Source of the DNA: Sphingomonas faeni
GTDB taxonomy: Bacteria; Pseudomonadota; Alphaproteobacteria; Sphingomonadales; Sphingomonadaceae
Direction: 5' to 3'
DNA length: 64,000 nucleotides
Assembly (NCBI RefSeq): GCF_003053745.1
Contig: NZ_QAYE01000001.1
Location: 682,001-746,000, forward strand
Shown here: positions 1 through 8,556 of the stretch, in pieces
How the letters are laid out: each line of letters begins with the position of its first letter
How positions within the stretch are numbered: position 1 is the first letter of the stretch
The notes under the pieces: model-generated
What the model was told of the DNA's origin: nothing
Databases searched by the model: none
What the model saw: the letters and a program-made list of their open reading frames with translations, nothing else
Translations under genes and position numbers: made by a program

Positions 1-381
1 CGCGCGGGTGAGTTGGCGATATTCTGCGGGGCGATCGTTGGCGCGGGGCTCGCGTTCCTGTGGTTCAATGCGCCGCCGGCCGCGGTGTTCATGGGCGATA
101 CCGGTTCGCTGGCCTTGGGCGGTGCGCTGGGGACGATCGCGGTCGTCGCGCATCATGAGATCGTGCTGGGGATCATCGGCGGGCTGTTCGTGATCGAGGC
201 GCTGTCGGTGATCATCCAGGTTTTCTTCTACAAACGCACCGGCAAGCGCGTGTTCCGGATGGCGCCGATCCACCATCATTTCGAACAGCTTGGCTGGGCC
301 GAGGCGACGGTGGTGATCCGGTTCTGGATCATTGCGTTGGTGCTGGCGCTGGTCGGCCTTTCGACGTTGAAGCTGCGGTGA
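1..381 (+). CDS. mraY: MraY C-terminal part (phospho-MurNAc-pentapeptide transferase), 5' truncated by window edge
   Basis: MraY moves phospho-MurNAc-pentapeptide from UDP to undecaprenyl phosphate, making lipid I at the inner face of the cytoplasmic membrane. Only the last 126 residues are present; the frame is open from base 1, so the real start lies upstream. Visible family marks are [12 protein letters not shown], followed by hydrophobic membrane spans and the histidine-rich MAPIHHHFE loop typical of the MraY active site. The TGA stop overlaps the GTG of murD (GTGA), so the two are translationally coupled, as usual in dcw operons. The identification is firm. Confidence 0.97.
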   Translation, partial: RAGELAIFCGAIVGAGLAFLWFNAPPAAVFMGDTGSLALGGALGTIAVVAHHEIVLGIIGGLFVIEALSVIIQVFFYKRTGKRVFRMAPIHHHFEQLGWAEATVVIRFWIIALVLALVGLSTLKLR

Positions 382-1754
382 TCGTTGCGAAGGCCTGGCG
401 CGGGAAACGCTATGCGGTGCTGGGGTTGGCGCGGTCCGGGGCTGCGACTGTGCGGGCGTTGGTGGCTGGCGGTGCGCAGGTCGTCGCGTGGGACTCCGAC
501 GAGGCGAAGCGCGCCGCCTTCGCTCCCTCTCCCCTGCGGGGAGAGGGTTGGGGTGAGGGGCAGCCCAGCAATGCTGCGCCTGGAACGGCCCCTCACCCAA
601 CCCTCTCCCCGGAGGGGAGAGGGCTTTTAGAAGTCGCGCCGCTCGATGATCTCTCGGGCTTTGACGCTTTAGTCGTATCGCCAGGAGTGCCTCTCAACAC
701 GCACCCGCTAGCCGCCGCCGCACGTGCAGCGGGCGTGCCCGTCATCGGCGATATCGAACTCTTCGCGCAGGCCCGCGCAGACCTCCCCCCGCACAAGGTC
801 GTCGGCATCACGGGGACCAACGGCAAGTCGACCACCACCGCGCTCGTCCACCACATCCTCAAGACTGCCGGCGTCCCCACGCTGATGGGCGGCAATATCG
901 GCCTGCCGATCCTCGAACAGGAAGCGCTCCCTGAGGGCGGCGTCTACGTGCTCGAACTGTCGAGCTACCAGATCGACCTGACGCAGAAGCTCGATTGCGA
1001 CGTCGCGGTGTTGCTCAACATCACGCCGGATCATCTCGATCGCTATGACGGCTTCGAAGGCTATGCCGCCTCGAAAGCGCGGCTGTTCGCGATGCAATCG
1101 GCCGAGCATGACGCCGTCATCGGCATCGGCGACACGCTGTCCGCCGAGATCGCGCGCGGGTTGTCGGGGAAGGGCGAGCATCTCACCAAGATCGCTCCGG
1201 GCGTGTGCATGGATCAGAGCGATTGGCCGACGCTCCAGGGCCCGCACAACGCACAGAATGCGCTCGCCGCGATCGCTGTGGTCAAGGCGCTGGGCGTCAG
1301 CGAAGTCGACATCGACCGCGGCCTGACGAGCTTCACGGGCCTGCCGCATCGTATGGAGCAGATCGCCTCGTACGCCGGCGTCGCCTATGTCGACGACAGC
1401 AAGGCGACCAATCCCGAGAGCACCGCACCGGCTTTGGCCGCGTTCGACCGGGTCCACTGGATCGTCGGCGGCCGTGCGAAGGGCGATGACCTCGACGCCT
1501 GCAAGCCCGCCTTCGGCCACGTCGTCCATGCCTACACGATCGGCGAGGCCGGCCCGAAATTCGCCGAAATCCTGAAAGACTTCATGCCCGTCGAGAACGT
1601 CGGCACGCTCGACGCTGCCGTCCGGGCCGCCGCCGCAAACGCCAAGCCCGGCGACACTGTCTTGTTATCCCCAGCCTGTGCTAGCTTCGACCAGTTTCGC
1701 GATTACGAAGCGCGCGGGGCCGCGTTCCGCGCCGCGGTGGAGTCGCTGGCATGA
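378..1754 (+). CDS. murD: UDP-N-acetylmuramoyl-L-alanine--D-glutamate ligase, with an in-frame palindromic insertion
   Basis: MurD is a cytoplasmic ATP-dependent ligase that adds D-Glu to UDP-MurNAc-L-Ala. The product is 458 residues and starts with GTG at 378, overlapping mraY. The N-terminal Rossmann-like part has GLARSG near residue 16, the ATP loop GTNGKST is at 146-152, and the ligase C-domain ([19 protein letters not shown]) is complete. Residues about 49-83 do not belong to the family: they are encoded by a GC-rich inverted repeat (525-623) in frame in the UDP-binding domain, between AKRAAF and [10 protein letters not shown]. The rest of the protein is intact, so the gene is probably functional with a surface-loop extension. 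ATGA overlap with ftsW. Confidence 0.96.
   Translation: MIVAKAWRGKRYAVLGLARSGAATVRALVAGGAQVVAWDSDEAKRAAFAPSPLRGEGWGEGQPSNAAPGTAPHPTLSPEGRGLLEVAPLDDLSGFDALVVSPGVPLNTHPLAAAARAAGVPVIGDIELFAQARADLPPHKVVGITGTNGKSTTTALVHHILKTAGVPTLMGGNIGLPILEQEALPEGGVYVLELSSYQIDLTQKLDCDVAVLLNITPDHLDRYDGFEGYAASKARLFAMQSAEHDAVIGIGDTLSAEIARGLSGKGEHLTKIAPGVCMDQSDWPTLQGPHNAQNALAAIAVVKALGVSEVDIDRGLTSFTGLPHRMEQIASYAGVAYVDDSKATNPESTAPALAAFDRVHWIVGGRAKGDDLDACKPAFGHVVHAYTIGEAGPKFAEILKDFMPVENVGTLDAAVRAAAANAKPGDTVLLSPACASFDQFRDYEARGAAFRAAVESLA
525..623. repeat. GC-rich palindromic element inside murD (family A)
   Basis: The left arm (525-560) and right arm (589-623) are near-perfect reverse complements, differing mainly by one C in a C run, around a spacer of about 28 bases. 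Each arm also folds on itself (CTCTCCCC..GGGGAGAG). The element keeps the reading frame, adding roughly 33-35 residues. It looks like a dispersed repeat related to the CTCTCCC hairpin downstream of ftsZ. Confidence 0.88.
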
Positions 1755-3007
1755 CCGATATTCGCGCTGGAAGGATCGACGTTAGGGCCGATATGGGCAC
1801 ACCGAAGACCAGCATCGTCGCGAAGATGAAGCGGCGCGGCGGGCGGGGCGATCAGTCGCCGCTCGGCACGTGGTTCTGGGATATCGACCGGATGCTGCTG
1901 CTGCTGACGCTGTTCCTGATCGCGATCGGCCTGATTGCGGTCGCCGCCGCATCGCCGGCGAGCGCGGTTCGCTATTCGGGCGAGCATCACAAGATCGCGC
2001 CGCTCTACTATTTCTGGCGGCAGTTGATGTGGGTCGGCGTGTCGCTCCCCGTGCTGTTCGGCGTGTCGATGATGCCCGTCTCGATGGCGCGGCGGATGGC
2101 GATCGGCGGGTGCGCGCTGTTCGTGCTGATGCTTATGGTGACGCCGTTCATCGGGGTCGAGGCGAACGGCGCGCGGCGCTGGCTCGGCGTCGGGTTCGCG
2201 CAGTTCCAGCCATCGGAGTTCCTGAAGCCGCTGTTCATCGTCACCGTCGCGTGGCTGTTGTCGCTGCGTGCGAAGGATGCCGAGCTGCCGACCGTGCTGA
2301 TCACCGGCGCGATGACCGCGGGCGTCGCGGTGCTGCTGATGCTGCAACCCGATTTCGGGCAGACGATCATCTTCTGCTCGGTCTGGATGGCGCTGCTGAT
2401 GATCGCGGGGACGCCGGCCAAGGTGATGCTCGGCCTCGTCGCGATGGCGCCGGCGGGGCTGATCGCAGCGTATGTGTTCTACGGCGTGGCGCGGTCGCGG
2501 ATCGATGCGTTCCTGTTTCCGGGTGTCGAGGGCGAGGGCGCGGGCGACCATTTCCAGACGAATGCCGCACATAATACGCTGACCGCGGGCGGCTGGACCG
2601 GCACCGGTCCCGGAGCGGGTGCGGCGAAGTTTGGACTGCCCGAGGCGCATACCGACTATATCTTCTCGGTGATCGGCGAGGAATTCGGCTTGATCGCGTG
2701 CTCGGTGATCGCCGTGATCTTCCTTGCGATCGTGGTGCGCGTGTTCGTCAAGCTGCTGGACGAGCAGGACGAATTCAAATTGCTCGCGTCCGCCGGCCTC
2801 GCCACGCAGTTCGGCGCGCAGGCTCTGGTCAGCATGGCGGTGAACACGGGCCTCGCGCCATCGAAGGGTATGACGCTGCCGTTCATCAGCTATGGCGGGT
2901 CGTCGATGATCGCGTTGTCGGTCGGCATGGGGTTGCTGCTGGCGTTTACCCGGCGCAATCCGTTTCTCACGCGGAGCCCCTATGTCGTCCGCTGGAGTGG
3001 TGAATGA
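1751..3007 (+). CDS. ftsW: Septal peptidoglycan polymerase FtsW (SEDS family)
   Basis: FtsW is the multi-spanning SEDS glycosyltransferase that polymerises lipid II at the division septum with FtsI. The 418-residue product has a basic cytoplasmic N-terminus of about 50 residues and then about ten hydrophobic spans starting at MLLLLTLFLIAIGLIAV. Family signatures are GARRWLGVGFAQFQPSEFLK, the LMLQPDFGQT segment and the C-terminal LPFISYGGSSM. ATG at 1751 overlaps the murD stop (ATGA), and its own stop overlaps murG. Length and motifs fit FtsW, and its place between murD and murG excludes RodA. Confidence 0.97.
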   Translation: MTDIRAGRIDVRADMGTPKTSIVAKMKRRGGRGDQSPLGTWFWDIDRMLLLLTLFLIAIGLIAVAAASPASAVRYSGEHHKIAPLYYFWRQLMWVGVSLPVLFGVSMMPVSMARRMAIGGCALFVLMLMVTPFIGVEANGARRWLGVGFAQFQPSEFLKPLFIVTVAWLLSLRAKDAELPTVLITGAMTAGVAVLLMLQPDFGQTIIFCSVWMALLMIAGTPAKVMLGLVAMAPAGLIAAYVFYGVARSRIDAFLFPGVEGEGAGDHFQTNAAHNTLTAGGWTGTGPGAGAAKFGLPEAHTDYIFSVIGEEFGLIACSVIAVIFLAIVVRVFVKLLDEQDEFKLLASAGLATQFGAQALVSMAVNTGLAPSKGMTLPFISYGGSSMIALSVGMGLLLAFTRRNPFLTRSPYVVRWSGE

Positions 3008-4146
3008 GTAAGCATTACGTCCTCGCAGCCGGTGGCACGGGTGGACACATGGTCCCGGCAGCGGCGCTCGCGGCTGAACTGACCAAGCGCGGCCACCGTG
3101 TCGCGCTGGTCAGCGATGCGCGTGGCGTACGCTTTCCGGGGCTGTTCGAGGACATCCAGACGCATGTCCTGCCGGCTGGGCGCTTTACCGGCGGGCCGCT
3201 CGGCTGGGCTCGGGCCACGCGGGAGATGTGGCGCGGGCGGGCGATGGCGCGCGAGCTGTACCGGACGTTCAAGCCCGCCGCAGTGATCGGCTTTGGCGGA
3301 TACCCTGCATTGCCAGCGTTGCTGGCGGCGTTCGCGGACAAGATTCCGACCGCGGTGCACGAGCAGAACGCGGTGCTGGGGCGTGTGAACCGCTTCGTCG
3401 CGGGGCGCGTGGACGCGATCGCGACCTCGTCCGAGCCGACCGAGCGCCTCGCACCGAAGCTGCTGGGCAAGGCGCATCTGGTCGGCAACCCGGTGCGCGA
3501 GGCGGTGCTGGCGTTGCGCTCGCGGCCGTATCCGTTGCTGGAGGAGGATGGGATTTTCCGCGTGCTCGTGACCGGTGGCAGCCAGGGGGCGAGCATCCTG
3601 TCTCAGGTCGTGCCTGACGGACTGGCGATGCTGCCGGTGACGTTTCGGCGGCGGTTGCAGGTGACTCATCAGGCGCGGATCGAGGATATCGATGCGGTCC
3701 GCGCCAAGTACGCCGAGCATCATATTCCGGCCGAGCTGGCGACGTATCTGCCGGATATGCCCGAGCAGCTGGCCTGGGCGCATCTGGTGATCGCACGCGC
3801 TGGGGCGTCGACGATTTCGGAACTGACCGCGGCGGGGCGTCCTGCAATCCTGGTGCCGTTGCCGGGGGCGACCGACGATCATCAGACCGTGAACGCGCGC
3901 GAGATCACGCGGGCGGGCGGCGCGCGGACGATCGCGCAGGGAGACTTTACCGCAGTGGAACTGGCCAAGCAGATGCAGAAACTCGGGCTCGATCCGGCGG
4001 CGTTGCAGAATGCGGCGGGCCGCGCGCGGAGTTGCGGGCGGCCGAATGCGGCGAGCGATCTGGCCGATCTGGTCGAGAGCCTCGACGCGCCATTGTCGCG
4101 CATCCCTGTCGGTGCGCCCTCGAAGCCCAAGGCGCAGTTCGCATGA
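3004..4146 (+). CDS. murG: UDP-N-acetylglucosamine:lipid I GlcNAc transferase MurG
   Basis: MurG is a peripheral membrane GT-B glycosyltransferase (family 28) that converts lipid I to lipid II. The 380-residue product opens with the glycine loop [12 protein letters not shown] (residues 8-19), has [14 protein letters not shown] and the [12 protein letters not shown] segment of the acceptor domain, and carries the donor-site VTGGSQGA and [11 protein letters not shown] motifs. The ATG overlaps ftsW by 4 bases. The C-terminus extends slightly past the core and overlaps the start of murC. A normal intact gene. Confidence 0.97.
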   Translation: MSKHYVLAAGGTGGHMVPAAALAAELTKRGHRVALVSDARGVRFPGLFEDIQTHVLPAGRFTGGPLGWARATREMWRGRAMARELYRTFKPAAVIGFGGYPALPALLAAFADKIPTAVHEQNAVLGRVNRFVAGRVDAIATSSEPTERLAPKLLGKAHLVGNPVREAVLALRSRPYPLLEEDGIFRVLVTGGSQGASILSQVVPDGLAMLPVTFRRRLQVTHQARIEDIDAVRAKYAEHHIPAELATYLPDMPEQLAWAHLVIARAGASTISELTAAGRPAILVPLPGATDDHQTVNAREITRAGGARTIAQGDFTAVELAKQMQKLGLDPAALQNAAGRARSCGRPNAASDLADLVESLDAPLSRIPVGAPSKPKAQFA

Positions 4147-5561
4147 AGGGTGTCGCTACGGATATTGGCACGATCCACTTCGTCGGCATCGGCGGGATCG
4201 GCATGTCGGGCATCGCCGAGGTGATGAAGAACCTCGGCTACCGCGTGCAGGGATCGGACGTGGCCGAGGGCTATGTCGTGCAGGGATTGCGCGACAAGGG
4301 CATTCCGGTCGCGATCGGTCACGCTGCGTCGAACATCGGCGACGCCGCGGTGGTGGTCGTGTCGACGGCGATCGTGCGCTCTAACCCGGAGGTCGAGGCG
4401 GCGTTGAATGCGCGCGTACCGGTGGTGCGGCGCGCTGAAATGCTGGCCGAACTGATGCGGTTGAAGTCGACCGTCGCGGTGGCGGGCACGCATGGGAAGA
4501 CGACGACGACCTCGATGGTGGCGGCTCTGCTCGATGCGGGCGGGGTCGATCCGACGGTGATCAATGGCGGGATCATCAACTCGTACGGCTCGAACGCGCG
4601 GCTGGGCGCGAGCGACTGGATGGTGGTCGAGGCGGACGAAAGCGACGGCAGCTTCCTGCGGCTTGACGGGACGATCGCGGTCGTCACGAACATCGATCCC
4701 GAGCATCTCGATCATTACGGATCGTTCGACGCAGTGAAGGATGCCTTCGTCGAGTTCGTCGAGAACGTGCCGTTCTACGGCGCGGCGTTGCTGTGCCTCG
4801 ATCATCCGGAGGTGCAGGGGATCCTGCCGCGGGTGCGCGATCGTCGGGTCGTGACGTACGGTTTCTCGGCGCAGGCGGATGTGCGCGGCGTCGAGGTTAC
4901 GCCGATCCCGGGCGGCAACCGCTTCGATTGCGTGGTGCGCGAACGGGATGGCGCGACGCGGACGATCATGGGAATCGAGATGCCGATGCCGGGGCGGCAC
5001 AACGTCCAGAATGCGCTGGCGGCGATCGGGGTGGCGCTGGAGCTCGGGATTGCGGATGCGACGATCCAGCAGGGGTTCGCCAAGTTCGGCGGCGTGAAGC
5101 GGCGGTTCACCAAGGTCGGCGAAGTGGCTGGCGTCACGATCATCGACGATTACGGGCATCACCCGGTCGAGATTCGGGCCGTGCTGGCGGCAGCGCGCGA
5201 GGGCGTGAAGGGTCGCGTGATCGCAGTGGTCCAACCGCATCGCTATTCGCGGTTGGGCAATCTGATGGAGGATTTCCAGACTGCGTTCAACGACGCGGAT
5301 CGGGTGCTGGTGACGCCGGTCTACGCGGCGGGCGAGGCGCCTGTGGAGGGCGTCGATGCGGCGGCTCTGGTCGAGGGGTTGAAGCGGCGCGGGCACCGGT
5401 TCGCGGGTGTGGTTGCTGACGCTGACGCGCTGGCGGTGGAACTGGCGGCGACGATCGAGGCTGATGACATGGTCGTGTGCCTAGGGGCTGGCGATATCAC
5501 CAAGTGGGCGGCTGGGCTTGCCGATGCGATCGCGGCTCAGCGCGCGAAGGTGCTGGCGTGA
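4143..5561 (+). CDS. murC: UDP-N-acetylmuramate--L-alanine ligase
   Basis: MurC adds L-Ala to UDP-MurNAc, the first amino-acid step of the stem peptide, in the cytoplasm. An ATG at 4143 overlaps the murG stop and gives 472 residues, the family length; a longer in-frame reading from 4032 would add 37 basic residues inside murG and was rejected. [13 protein letters not shown] lies at 15-27 (UDP-binding domain), the ATP loop GTHGKTT at 115-121, and the central domain motif [10 protein letters not shown] and C-domain [10 protein letters not shown] are present. The stop forms a GTGA overlap with murB. Confidence 0.97.
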   Translation: MKGVATDIGTIHFVGIGGIGMSGIAEVMKNLGYRVQGSDVAEGYVVQGLRDKGIPVAIGHAASNIGDAAVVVVSTAIVRSNPEVEAALNARVPVVRRAEMLAELMRLKSTVAVAGTHGKTTTTSMVAALLDAGGVDPTVINGGIINSYGSNARLGASDWMVVEADESDGSFLRLDGTIAVVTNIDPEHLDHYGSFDAVKDAFVEFVENVPFYGAALLCLDHPEVQGILPRVRDRRVVTYGFSAQADVRGVEVTPIPGGNRFDCVVRERDGATRTIMGIEMPMPGRHNVQNALAAIGVALELGIADATIQQGFAKFGGVKRRFTKVGEVAGVTIIDDYGHHPVEIRAVLAAAREGVKGRVIAVVQPHRYSRLGNLMEDFQTAFNDADRVLVTPVYAAGEAPVEGVDAAALVEGLKRRGHRFAGVVADADALAVELAATIEADDMVVCLGAGDITKWAAGLADAIAAQRAKVLA

Positions 5562-6649
5562 GCGCTCGCGCTTCTGCTCCCCTTCCGCTTGCGGGAGGGG
5601 TCGGGGGAGGGGCTTCGGCCTCCCCCGACGGTACGGGCGCGGCTATGTCAGTCCCTCCCCTAACCCCTCCCGCAAGCGGGAGGGGAATCAAGGTCGAGGC
5701 AGGGGCTTCGCTGGCGGCTTTCATATGGTTTCGGACTGGTGGGCCGGCGAAGACGCTAGTGCGACCCGATACGGCGCACGATCTGGCCGCGTATTTGCGT
5801 GATCTCGATCCTTCGACTCCAGTCCTGCCCGTTGGCGTTGGCTCGAACTTAATCGTGCGGGACGGTGGCGTGCCGGGGGTCGTCGTGCGGCTGCCCAAGG
5901 CAATGGCGAAGGTTACGGTGCAGGATGGTCGCGTTCGTGCGGGTGCGGGGGCGATGGGGATCTCCGTTGCCAGTGCCGCGCGGGATGCTGGGATTGCCGG
6001 GCTTGAGTTTCTGCGTGGGATTCCGGGTACTGTCGGCGGAGCGGTCCGGATGAACGCGGGAGCTTATGGTCGCGATGTCAGCGATATTCTGGTCGAGGCT
6101 ACCGTTGTTACGCGCGACGGTTCGGTCGAGACTTGGTCCGCTGAGAAGCTCGGGTTCACCTATCGTCATTCGGACCTGCCCGCGGGAGCCGTCGTGGTCG
6201 AAGCCGTATTCTCCGGTACGCCCGGCGAGCCAGCCGTGATCGGTGCGGAGATGGACCGGATCGCGGCCGAGCGCGAGGCTTCGCAGCCTCTTCGCTCGCG
6301 CACTGGCGGGTCGACGTTCAAGAATCCCGAGGGGCACAAGGCTTGGGCGTTGATCGACGCGGCCGGGTGTCGGGGGCTGACTCGCGGCGATGCGCAGGTC
6401 AGCGAGAAGCATTGTAATTTCCTGCTGAACCTCGGGTCCGCGTCGAGCGCGGAGATCGAGGCGCTGGGTGAAGAGGTACGGGACAGAGTGAAGGCGCATT
6501 CGGGGGTGACGTTGGAATGGGAAATCCAGCGGGTTGGTGAATATCTCCCCTCCCGCTTGCGGGAGGGGTCGGGGGAGGGCGGCCTGGATACCGGCATCTC
6601 GCATCAACCCCTCCCCCGACCCCTCCCGCAGGCGGGAGGGGAGCAGTGA
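5558..6649 (+). CDS. murB: UDP-N-acetylenolpyruvoylglucosamine reductase, extended at both ends by repeats
   Basis: MurB is the FAD enzyme that reduces UDP-GlcNAc-enolpyruvate to UDP-MurNAc. The family core begins near residue 46 ([18 protein letters not shown]), with the FAD segment [34 protein letters not shown], the active-site [12 protein letters not shown], and a C-terminal EWEIQRVG containing the expected acidic residue. I take GTG 5558 as start because it overlaps murC; ATG 5645 (inside the repeat) or an unusual start nearer the core are alternatives. Residues about 8-43 and the last roughly 20 residues are encoded by GC-rich palindromes. The TGA overlaps the ddl GTG. Confidence 0.93.
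   Translation: MSARASAPLPLAGGVGGGASASPDGTGAAMSVPPLTPPASGRGIKVEAGASLAAFIWFRTGGPAKTLVRPDTAHDLAAYLRDLDPSTPVLPVGVGSNLIVRDGGVPGVVVRLPKAMAKVTVQDGRVRAGAGAMGISVASAARDAGIAGLEFLRGIPGTVGGAVRMNAGAYGRDVSDILVEATVVTRDGSVETWSAEKLGFTYRHSDLPAGAVVVEAVFSGTPGEPAVIGAEMDRIAAEREASQPLRSRTGGSTFKNPEGHKAWALIDAAGCRGLTRGDAQVSEKHCNFLLNLGSASSAEIEALGEEVRDRVKAHSGVTLEWEIQRVGEYLPSRLREGSGEGGLDTGISHQPLPRPLPQAGGEQ
5579..5685. repeat. GC-rich palindromic element in the 5' end of murB (family B)
   Basis: The left arm at 5579-5612 (GCTTGCGGGAGGGG followed by TCGGGGGAGGGG) and the right arm at 5653-5685 (CCCCTCCCCTAACCCCTCCC then GCAAGCGGGAGGGG) are near reverse complements, with a spacer of about 40 bases. It is read through in frame as Gly/Pro/Ala-rich peptide and contains an alternative ATG at 5645. 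Confidence 0.87.
6546..6643. repeat. GC-rich palindromic element at the murB/ddl junction (family B)
   Basis: The left arm is about 6546-6579 and the right arm about 6608-6643. The arms match the element at the 5' end of the same gene and the one in rnr. The left arm is read as [13 protein letters not shown] and the right as [12 protein letters not shown] in the MurB frame. The right arm ends 3 bases before the ddl GTG. Confidence 0.88.
6633..6645 (+). promoter_or_regulatory. ddl ribosome-binding site supplied by the palindromic repeat
   Basis: The right repeat arm ends GCGGGAGGGGAGCA directly before the GTG at 6646. GGAGGGGAG is a strong Shine-Dalgarno match at usable spacing, so the repeat appears to provide translation initiation for ddl. 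The position is seen directly; the function is inferred. Confidence 0.6.
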
Positions 6650-7584
6650 GTGCATCTCTTCACATCGCGGTGCTCATGGGCGGCTGGTCGGCGGAGCGTG
6701 AGGTTTCGCTGATGTCGGGCAACGGCTGTGGGGATGCGCTGGAGTCGCTCGGGCACCGGGTCACGCGGATCGATATGGGGCGAGATGTCGCCGCTAAGCT
6801 CGCCGAGGCGAAGCCTGATCTCGTGTTCAATGCGTTGCATGGGACGCCTGGCGAGGACGGTTCGGTGCAGGGTCTGCTCGACCTGATGGGCCTGCGGTAT
6901 ACGCATTCCGGGCTTGCGACGTCGGTGATCGCGATCGACAAGGTGCTGACCAAGCTGCTGCTCGTTCCCGCGGGCGTGCCGATGCCAGGTGGGCGGATCG
7001 TCAAGTCGGCGGACTTGTTCGAGAGCGATCCGATGGCGCGGCCGTACGTGCTGAAGCCGGTCAACGAGGGTTCGTCGGTCGGGGTGGCGATCGTCATGGA
7101 CAGCGGCAATTACGGCAATCCGATCGCGCGCGACAGCGTGGGCCCGTGGGGCGAGTTCGAGGAACTCCTTGCCGAGCCGTATATCCGCGGGCGTGAGCTG
7201 ACGACCGCGGTACTCGGCGGCAAGGCGCTCGGCGTGACCGAGTTGAAGCCCAAGAGCGGCTGGTACGATTACGACGCGAAATACACCGACGGGATGACGG
7301 TCCACGTCTGCCCGGCGGAGATCCCCGACCAGATCACCGACGCGTGCAAGAGCCTTGCGCTCGAAGCGCACCGGCTGCTCGGCTGCAAGGGCGCGTCGCG
7401 GTCGGACTTCCGCTGGGATGACGAGCGTGGCGTCGATGGGCTGTTCCTGCTCGAGGTGAACACGCAGCCGGGGATGACTCCGCTGAGCCTCGTCCCCGAA
7501 CAGGCGCGGCATATCGGCATGAGCTATGCCGAGTTGGTTCAGGCGATCGTCGATGAGGCGCTTCAGGACCATCCTTCCCCATGA
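6646..7584 (+). CDS. ddl: D-alanine--D-alanine ligase
   Basis: Ddl is a cytoplasmic ATP-grasp enzyme that joins two D-Ala molecules for the pentapeptide end. The 312-residue product starts with GTG ([22 protein letters not shown]), has the ALHGTPGEDG segment, the ATP-binding YVLKPVNEGSSVGV, and the metal-binding LLEVNTQPGMTPLS near the C-terminus, as in DdlB enzymes. It follows murB with a GTGA overlap and precedes ftsQ with an ATGA overlap, the usual alphaproteobacterial arrangement. Complete gene of normal length. Confidence 0.97.
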   Translation: MSASLHIAVLMGGWSAEREVSLMSGNGCGDALESLGHRVTRIDMGRDVAAKLAEAKPDLVFNALHGTPGEDGSVQGLLDLMGLRYTHSGLATSVIAIDKVLTKLLLVPAGVPMPGGRIVKSADLFESDPMARPYVLKPVNEGSSVGVAIVMDSGNYGNPIARDSVGPWGEFEELLAEPYIRGRELTTAVLGGKALGVTELKPKSGWYDYDAKYTDGMTVHVCPAEIPDQITDACKSLALEAHRLLGCKGASRSDFRWDDERGVDGLFLLEVNTQPGMTPLSLVPEQARHIGMSYAELVQAIVDEALQDHPSP

Positions 7585-8555
7585 GCCGTACGATCAAGCG
7601 CGGTCCGCCCCCCAAGCGGCCCGCCCCGCGACGTAAAGTCGCGGTCAAGAAGGTGTCGGTCATGGACCGGCTGGTCGGGATGCTCCCGGTCAGCGAGGAT
7701 ACGCTCCGGAAAATCGCGACGTGGTCAATCCTGGGCGCGGGCGGTGCGGTTGCCATCGCGGCGGCGACGTGGGTCGGCATCCCGGGAATGATCGGCGCGG
7801 CGGTGGCCGAGGGGGCGGGGCGCGCGGGCTTCAAGGTCGAGCAGATCGAGGTCACCGGCCTCAAGCGGATGGACCGCATGTCAGTCTATGCGGTCGCGCT
7901 GGAGGACAAGCAGAACCAGACGTCGATGCTGTCGGTCGACCTGGAGGCGGTGCGGCAGAAACTGCTGCGCTATGGCTGGATCGCGGACGCGCATGTGTCG
8001 CGGCGGCTGCCCAACACGATGCTGGTCGATATCGTCGAGCGCACCCCCGCCGCGGTGTGGCAGGACAATGGCCAACTCACGCTGATCGATTCGTCGGGTG
8101 TGCTGCTGGAGCCGGTCCAGCCTGACGCGATCCCGAACCTCCCGCTGGTGATCGGGCCGGGCGCGGATCGGCAGGAGGCGTCGTACCAGACGCTTCTCGC
8201 CGCCGCGCCCGCGCTGAAGCCGCGCGTGAAGGCGGCGACCTGGGTCGGCAATCGGCGCTGGGACCTCACGTTCGAGAGCGGCGAGACGTTGGCGCTGCCC
8301 GAAGACGGTGCGCCTCGTGCGCTGGTGAAGTTCGCCGAACTGGATGGGGCGAGGCCGCTGCTGGGGCGCGGCTGGATCCGGTTCGACATGCGCGATCCGA
8401 CCAAGCTGGTCGCGCGCAAGCCGGGTGCGAGCCTGGCGCACAGCGTCGACGTGCCGGCACCTGCCAGCGCGGGGGCAAGCGCGCCGGCGGCAGGCGAAAC
8501 TACGAATACTCCGTCGCAAACGGCGGGCGCGAACGTAACGGGCGGGGAGGGATGA
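7581..8555 (+). CDS. ftsQ: Cell division protein FtsQ
   Basis: FtsQ is a bitopic inner-membrane protein that links early and late divisome proteins through its periplasmic POTRA and beta domains. The 324-residue product has a basic cytoplasmic tail (GPPPKRPAPRRK), one membrane span at about residues 45-75, then the POTRA region beginning FKVEQIEVTGLKRM, and WIADAHVSRRLPNTMLVDIVERTPAAVW, the FtsQ-type hallmark. The last 40 or so residues are Ala/Gly/Thr-rich and probably unstructured. It overlaps ddl (ATGA) and is followed one base later by ftsA. Confidence 0.95.
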   Translation: MSRTIKRGPPPKRPAPRRKVAVKKVSVMDRLVGMLPVSEDTLRKIATWSILGAGGAVAIAAATWVGIPGMIGAAVAEGAGRAGFKVEQIEVTGLKRMDRMSVYAVALEDKQNQTSMLSVDLEAVRQKLLRYGWIADAHVSRRLPNTMLVDIVERTPAAVWQDNGQLTLIDSSGVLLEPVQPDAIPNLPLVIGPGADRQEASYQTLLAAAPALKPRVKAATWVGNRRWDLTFESGETLALPEDGAPRALVKFAELDGARPLLGRGWIRFDMRDPTKLVARKPGASLAHSVDVPAPASAGASAPAAGETTNTPSQTAGANVTGGEG

Positions 8556-8556
8556 C

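Noticed and set aside
525..623. Frameshift or pseudogene of murD
   Set aside because: The frame is intact on both sides and the ATP loop and C-domain motifs are complete.
4032..4142. Earlier start for murC
   Set aside because: Falls inside murG; ATG 4143 gives the family length and a normal ATGA overlap.
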